The notes below the pieces were generated by a model, which worked only from the letters and a program-made list of their open reading frames with translations, was not told the DNA's origin and searched no databases. The position numbers were made by a program, and so were the translations under genes. Positions 14,901 through 18,725 of a stretch of 18,725 nt of DNA are shown here, in pieces. Origin of the DNA: Bacillota bacterium. GTDB taxonomy: Bacteria > Bacillota > Bacilli > Paenibacillales > NBRC-103111. The stretch is taken from the NCBI GenBank assembly GCA_023393235.1, contig JAEWMH010000068.1, positions 1-18,725 on the forward strand. The letters run 5' to 3'. Every line of letters starts with the position of its first letter. Within the stretch, counting starts at the first letter, position 1.

Positions 14901-17900
14901 TACTATACTTTTAATATTGGTGTGCCTTATAGAGTGAACGAAAGTACGGATGAAGATGACTATACATACTCGTATCCTCTCTATGAAACACAACCATATG
15001 GTTGTTCTTTCAACTCCTCAACAGGAGCCTTGATAGCTTGCTTTAAGCTTCCCGGTGAGTCGTCGAATGGTAAATTGGCCTATGAGAATAATAAATATTT
15101 TGTAAAAGGAAATAACCTTGTCTCGATCTTGGATAACTCGAATAAGGATAATGGCTATTTTGGACTGATTCAACACGAATTTGATTATAAGGGTAATACG
15201 GTAAAAATTGGTTATAATGAATCTCCACCCGGTAAAGTCGATTATGTGTCTTACGAAAAGAAGTATTCGACATGGCTTAACCCAACTCAACCCATGAGAT
15301 ATGATCCTCCTCAATATTCTGTTGCCGGGTGTTATTACATGCAGCAATTAGATACGATACCGGCATCGTACAGGGATGCTGAGGGCAACTATTATGTGTA
15401 TGAATCAAGATCATGTAAGGACGGCTCGGTTGATATAACTCCAGGGGACTGGAATAATCGAGCGTATCCTGAATTAGGACTTGGCATTTGGATTGCCAAG
15501 TATAACTCTGAATTTAAGCTGCAATGGCGAACCAAAACAAGAGGTACTCATGTCAAGTATGATCCTCCGTTTAGTCTGGTTACAAATAACCAACATAATA
15601 TTGGTACGATGATCATTAACTCGCTAAATGGGTCGTTGATTAGCAAGAGCTTTTATGTGACTTCCAACGCCTACTCTGGGAATTCGGGAGCATTAATGAA
15701 TGATCTTATCGATCTGCAAACGGGCGCTTCCCAAGCCTGGACAGGATCACCCGTTCAAGGTATGTCCTCTAATGTGCGGGTTGATGCTTGGGGCAATTAT
15801 ACTACTGGTGAAGGCGCTTATAACATTTATGGTCAGAACCTAAATATTGATCATGGTAAAAATCATGTACTGGCGTCAACCGCAAATATAGGCTCCACAT
15901 CCAAAACCTATTTGAACAGAAAAGTGCAGTCTGAGCTAGTAGGAGACGGTTTATTACTTACTTCTTATCAAACCGCATGGGAATATGGTGGCGGAGGGTT
16001 TTCAAACTGGGGGTCCACAGAATCGGTCTGGTGGATTGATATAGGCGAACCAGTTGATGCGCCAGAGATTCAGCCGCGCTACAACTTCGGTCAGTTCATT
16101 TCTCCTATATCGGCATCAGATTCGGAATTTGCCTTTTCCTTTAATGTCGAACAGGCAAAGGTGGATAACCGACAGTTTGGTTATTCCTTCCGAATGCAAG
16201 ATGGAATGAATAGGTACGTAGTAGAGTTTGATGGGAACAATATTTCTCTGTCCAAATATCTAGGAGGAGTCCGTCATGTTCTTGCTACGAATTCGTACAA
16301 CCTCCAGGATAGTAAGGATTACAGTCTAAAAATCCGGATTGTGGGAGATAAGCTGAGTGTGTGGGTGAACAAGGTACCCTATTTCGTCGATGTAGTAGAC
16401 GGTTCATTTTCTAGCGGGAGGTTTGGCCCTTTTTCGGATAAGTCCTTTGTAACCTTCAAGGGGATCTCCCATAAGGTTTACCAAGAGGCGAATATCTGGG
16501 GATCGGATTTTGCGATTCTGGATGAAGCTGCCGGAGTGGCCCAGCTGAACTATGACAACATTAACTTCATCGATCCGGAGCATGATCCCATGTCGGGCTC
16601 TTTCTTTTGGCAATACACGCATTCACCGATGTTCTTGAATAATGGGGGCGTGTCGCCGTTAAACGGAAGCAGCCACAACAGCGGTTTGCCCACTTTTGAC
16701 CGGGTGGGACGTTGGGAAGTCAGTTTGATGGCCAAGGATGATCCGGCGCCGGAGCCGGGATATCGGTACCCGGACATGACCTTTGACGGCTACCGGAAAA
16801 ACTCCAACAGCTTCAAACGAACCATCACTGTTCACCGCAGACCCGTCAGTGTGTTCAACCCGGCTCTGAATGGGAATACAGTGACCTGGAACGATAGCAG
16901 CTATGATCCGGACCGGTTCGATATCAATACGGGATATGCGGAGCCAGGCTACGCTGCCAACCGGGGGGGTTTTGAACGAAGGCATATTGCCATCTCTCCA
17001 AGCGGTGTCCAATACAATTACATGGTGACTTCATTGGATGAAAAGGGCATATGGACACTGGGGCTTCAGGTGAAGGATGAATTTGGGGCATGGTCATTCC
17101 TTGAAACGGCCCAGGTGGAGGTAGCCAAGAATGCGAACCGGAAACCGTCCGTCATCTTGACGAATCCAACCGGTACCGAAGACTCGCCCACCTATCTGCC
17201 CGTAAACGTAAACCCGACGATCACGTGGACCCGGTCGGATCCGGACCCGGATACCTTGTATACGGCTTATGAGCTCGTAGCGGAATCCATCTACACCGGA
17301 GGTTGGGGAGGGGTAAGCATCAGTGAGCGTATATCTGGTGCTAAAGCGGAGCTGACAAAAGAGGTGAATGGGAGTTTTTTTGCGACACAGGTCTGGGGGA
17401 GTACGGACTACAAATATAGGGTGAAAATCCGGGTGAAGGACGAAACGGAATGGTCGGATTGGAGTAATGTGGGGTGGTTCAGTAGTATCCTGCCACCATC
17501 TGCTACCCTGACCTTCCCGCTGGGTACCCAGGACAATCCCACTTACGTCCCCACCTTGAGGCCCACGATAACCTGGGACCAGAATGACCCGAATGCCAGC
17601 CGGATCATGATGCAAGAAATCAACGTATGGAACGAAAACGGGACGTTATTTTCCAACCAGGTGAGGAATGTAGCTTACGCGGATTACGCCAAAACCGCAG
17701 ATAGCTGGCAGTTGAACACGGATGTACCCATGGGTGCGAAAATGCGGGTGACCGTGAGGGTGAAGAATTCCGCCAATGTGTGGTCGCCATGGTCCAATTC
17801 AGGCTGGTTTATCACCAACCGGCCACCAGCCGCAAGTATGGCTGTGCCGGATGGATCGGAGAGCGCCCCGACGATGTTTAATACGCTGCGGCCAACCTTT

Positions 17901-18725
17901 GTCTGGTACCAAACCGATCCGGATCCGGGCACGGTGTTCACCTCCTTCCAAATTCAGGTGACGAATGCGGTGAATACCGTTACGCTTTTGGACTCGGGTG
18001 AGTATTGGCAAAACACATCCGCTACAACCGGCAGCTGGCAAGCTTCAGCTGATTTACCGGCGGGGCAAAAGCTGCGGGTGCGGGTAAGAGTGTTCGACGG
18101 CCATGTGTGGTCGGATTGGTCCAGCCAAACTTGGTTCTATATAAACCGGGCGCCTGTTGCTGATTTCGATTGGTCTCCTAAGCCAGTGTGGGAGGGAGAT
18201 GCCGTCCGGCTGACCAGCCTCTCCTATGATCCCGACGGAGATGCTCTTACTTACCGGTGGCATATTGTGAGCCCGTCAGGCCAGGAGTCAGGCGGCAGCT
18301 TGGCGGAATGGACAGGGGTGTGGGCTGAGCCGGGAGGCTACAGGGTAACCCTGATTGTGTCCGACGGCCTTGCGGAAGCATCAGCGCAGAAGACGGTGGA
18401 GGTGCTGCCCTTAACCATCGGAGCGGATATTCTCCATACCCCGGAGTGGCTTCAGTACCATGTGGAGCGGGGGCATGAGACCGCACATGCACCTAAGGAT
18501 TTTTATGCGGGGGAGAAGCTGCTGCTTCATGTCACCAGCGCTCCGGCGCCTGTCCGCACGGCGGAGGCGTACCTGGAAGCCACGGGGATAGGGGGAGACA
18601 GCATCCGGGTGCAAGCCCTCCTGTCTGCCGGGAGTATGCCTACGTTGTTCGAGGGAGAGCTGTACGACCCGGTGATGGGTTCTTTGGATAACCGGCTGCC
18701 CGACGGTCTGCATGAGGTGCATTTC
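11967..18725 (+). CDS. giant secreted multidomain protein (CARDB, PKD/Ig-like, propeller-like, LamG-like), 3' end outside the window
   Basis: An open frame of 2253 codons that has no stop by the window end. GGGGGAG at 11955-11961 precedes the ATG. Residues 1-39 form a signal peptide ending VHA|ES. Then: an unrecognised beta-rich domain (40-307); a Thr/Pro linker (308-328); a CARDB-like domain (329-427, ending EIPEFNEANNEKTV); Ig/PKD-like domains (about 430-733), one with a possible calcium loop DANNDGVFND (675-684); an AT-rich, Tyr/Asn-rich module resembling a PQQ-like propeller (about 750-1370); a LamG/ConA-like sandwich (about 1371-1495); two PKD-like domains (to about 1725); three tandem Ig/Fn3-like repeats (1726-1842, 1843-1952, 1953-2061); a clear PKD domain (2062-2147, YDPDGDALTYRW); and an unrecognised domain (2150 on). 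No catalytic motif was seen. A role in adhesion or polymer binding is inference from the domain mix; the domain names come from motif reading by eye. Confidence 0.85.
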   Translation, partial: MLERLKQHPKNATALLIVMLVMSLLTGILWPSGSGIVHAESINVNYDKDIWDGYDYSKYPSLAPTNTVAKAGYKIKSLKVVNYMNNQLIQTISAAEGQTSYTFSGILFSGIRTKVMSKKNGTTQGYYAWYRYAKGTNGNNWHANFARVDDSYNEYGDSRTSKSSSLDSYGMPEHPGTTDTNLSLTGVREKEFYTDGNQWVDTRYISHDELTGSAIVNGDDEIGGPPGEGITGKTKPATISINKVDTFPDLNRIIVRYAQDFNYVEDNFKPLAAYGAALMVYFSAFTVDLESYTYHYPYKLDVEWEPIGSPTPSGGTVTPTPTPTTAPTLDDLEVVSLSYAPTAFTARDDVTFTYVFKNNSNRAWSNFYYSIGGTHYLFTGTLPVGGSHTSSLTRKIDSPFTLTVKIDSRNEIPEFNEANNEKTVTAIPNAVADNDPPEGRLRWFYHGTERIADTVVEGTPVDLKYMDVKDPDNDPVGYRMNFSDWNSTFYKTYMTNRYTSGDGYDAFTNISTVGAVGYHIARGRLVDPYGGYTDLSTSLTVIPPNPVAMCEVPSTTKSRRPLAAGAINANKSYSPLDRAIDHGRDEWTNNLPFYINDTDADTTETVILEKVYDNTGLASLNRDACSITVKPDLPPIAKVVAPALGIRGEDFDIMSESHSPDGDPVVEVLWYIRYDANNDGVFNDITEPWTAITGTPSKYVFRPANIGKYQFKIKVKEDYGKEAEAVSGIMDVINLAPEVSFDLSGNNPNPDQNIPQMFTGETIKNTWDLYRTNTNVRVNRISDYLWQTANGGLSSGAGKNNESYKADFNVVGYPSSPAEYTFYNSPLNDNGWGRNGISIYKAFSAVTPGYSQPLRYPTQTGEPGNPVSATTKIASDKLHLFVGDQSASVYALNKTRIPKYTTWLETTAGPGYFTSDTRYKWEGPSPYDFVIDSNDIPSNILSTRTVPYYNQIGNVVKYSDVKDKLNGGGIGYVAGPYIYYTFNIGVPYRVNESTDEDDYTYSYPLYETQPYGCSFNSSTGALIACFKLPGESSNGKLAYENNKYFVKGNNLVSILDNSNKDNGYFGLIQHEFDYKGNTVKIGYNESPPGKVDYVSYEKKYSTWLNPTQPMRYDPPQYSVAGCYYMQQLDTIPASYRDAEGNYYVYESRSCKDGSVDITPGDWNNRAYPELGLGIWIAKYNSEFKLQWRTKTRGTHVKYDPPFSLVTNNQHNIGTMIINSLNGSLISKSFYVTSNAYSGNSGALMNDLIDLQTGASQAWTGSPVQGMSSNVRVDAWGNYTTGEGAYNIYGQNLNIDHGKNHVLASTANIGSTSKTYLNRKVQSELVGDGLLLTSYQTAWEYGGGGFSNWGSTESVWWIDIGEPVDAPEIQPRYNFGQFISPISASDSEFAFSFNVEQAKVDNRQFGYSFRMQDGMNRYVVEFDGNNISLSKYLGGVRHVLATNSYNLQDSKDYSLKIRIVGDKLSVWVNKVPYFVDVVDGSFSSGRFGPFSDKSFVTFKGISHKVYQEANIWGSDFAILDEAAGVAQLNYDNINFIDPEHDPMSGSFFWQYTHSPMFLNNGGVSPLNGSSHNSGLPTFDRVGRWEVSLMAKDDPAPEPGYRYPDMTFDGYRKNSNSFKRTITVHRRPVSVFNPALNGNTVTWNDSSYDPDRFDINTGYAEPGYAANRGGFERRHIAISPSGVQYNYMVTSLDEKGIWTLGLQVKDEFGAWSFLETAQVEVAKNANRKPSVILTNPTGTEDSPTYLPVNVNPTITWTRSDPDPDTLYTAYELVAESIYTGGWGGVSISERISGAKAELTKEVNGSFFATQVWGSTDYKYRVKIRVKDETEWSDWSNVGWFSSILPPSATLTFPLGTQDNPTYVPTLRPTITWDQNDPNASRIMMQEINVWNENGTLFSNQVRNVAYADYAKTADSWQLNTDVPMGAKMRVTVRVKNSANVWSPWSNSGWFITNRPPAASMAVPDGSESAPTMFNTLRPTFVWYQTDPDPGTVFTSFQIQVTNAVNTVTLLDSGEYWQNTSATTGSWQASADLPAGQKLRVRVRVFDGHVWSDWSSQTWFYINRAPVADFDWSPKPVWEGDAVRLTSLSYDPDGDALTYRWHIVSPSGQESGGSLAEWTGVWAEPGGYRVTLIVSDGLAEASAQKTVEVLPLTIGADILHTPEWLQYHVERGHETAHAPKDFYAGEKLLLHVTSAPAPVRTAEAYLEATGIGGDSIRVQALLSAGSMPTLFEGELYDPVMGSLDNRLPDGLHEVHF
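14210..16500 (+). other. AT-rich central module of the giant gene
   Basis: Within one uninterrupted reading frame, base composition falls. By hand count, the 60-base lines starting at 15061, 15181 and 14881 have 17, 21 and 22 G+C, against 41 for the line at 12901 and 37 for the line at 18061. Codon use changes with it (many TAT, AAT, GGT, ACT, ATA, AGA). The encoded protein has repeated short segments of propeller-blade type, such as SSTGALIACFKL, NSEFKLQWRTKT, NSLNGSLISKSF and LIDLQTGASQAW, followed by the LamG-like sandwich. The boundaries are gradual and approximate. Confidence 0.7.
17142..18146 (+). repeat. three tandem Ig/Fn3-like protein repeats in the giant gene
   Basis: Repeats begin near residues 1726, 1843 and 1953, a period of 109-117 residues. 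Each opens with a P-T-x-x-P/N-x-x-x-P-T-I/F-x-W segment (NPTITW, RPTITW, RPTFVW) followed by an Asp-Pro pair, and each ends with a Trp-rich motif: EWSDWSNVGWF, VWSPWSNSGWF and VWSDWSSQTWF. Repeats 2 and 3 are separated by NRPPAA, and repeat 3 from the PKD domain by NRAPVA. The DNA is not nearly identical between repeats, so the duplication is old. Confidence 0.8.

Noticed and set aside
15018..15347. Minus-strand open frames of 109 and 76 codons in the AT-rich part of the giant gene
   Set aside because: The plus-strand frame is continuous through this region, and the minus-strand translations are low-complexity shadows.
14210..16500. Insertion sequence or prophage piece as the cause of the AT-rich stretch
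   Set aside because: There is no transposase or integrase, no terminal inverted repeat or target duplication was seen, and the reading frame continues through both boundaries.

Overview
The window looks like chromosomal DNA of a Bacillota member close to Paenibacillus. This rests on a YesM/YesN-type two-component pair next to a sugar ABC operon that lacks its own ATPase, an SLH-domain surface protein, a YneF-family membrane protein, AGGAGG-type ribosome binding sites and moderately GC-rich coding DNA. The genus is inferred; no rRNA or other phylogenetic marker gene is present.

Layout. (1) 287-6159, plus strand: a sugar-uptake locus made of a sensor histidine kinase, an AraC-type response regulator, a substrate-binding lipoprotein and two permeases. 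The kinase and regulator reading frames overlap. A strong hairpin separates the lipoprotein gene from the permease genes. (2) 6160-7083: a gene-free spacer between converging genes, filled with a 9-bp tandem repeat, REP-like repeat families (two of them on a roughly 50-bp pitch), a long bidirectional terminator and a 187-bp imperfect palindrome. (3) 7084-8094, minus strand: a Gfo/Idh/MocA-type oxidoreductase with an unusual N-terminus. (4) 8265-9114, plus strand: yneF and folE, with a good sigma-A-type promoter before yneF and a terminator after folE. (5) 9304-10437: a membrane acyltransferase, followed by a promoter-like sequence and a terminator hairpin. (6) 10714 to the window end: an apparent two-gene operon of a short SLH-domain protein and, 11 nt later, a giant secreted protein that is open for 2253 codons and still has no stop at base 18725.

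How they may work together. The kinase and regulator probably sense an extracellular sugar and activate the transporter, which would have to borrow a shared ATPase encoded elsewhere. The SLH protein and giant protein are likely a cell-surface assembly. The giant protein has a signal peptide, a Thr/Pro linker, a CARDB-like domain, PKD/Ig-like domains, a central AT-rich propeller-like module, a LamG/ConA-like sandwich, three tandem Ig/Fn3-like repeats, a PKD domain and an unrecognised domain at the window end. It is the most interesting part of the window. Its base composition drops sharply in the central module, which suggests that this part was acquired or diversified separately from its scaffold.
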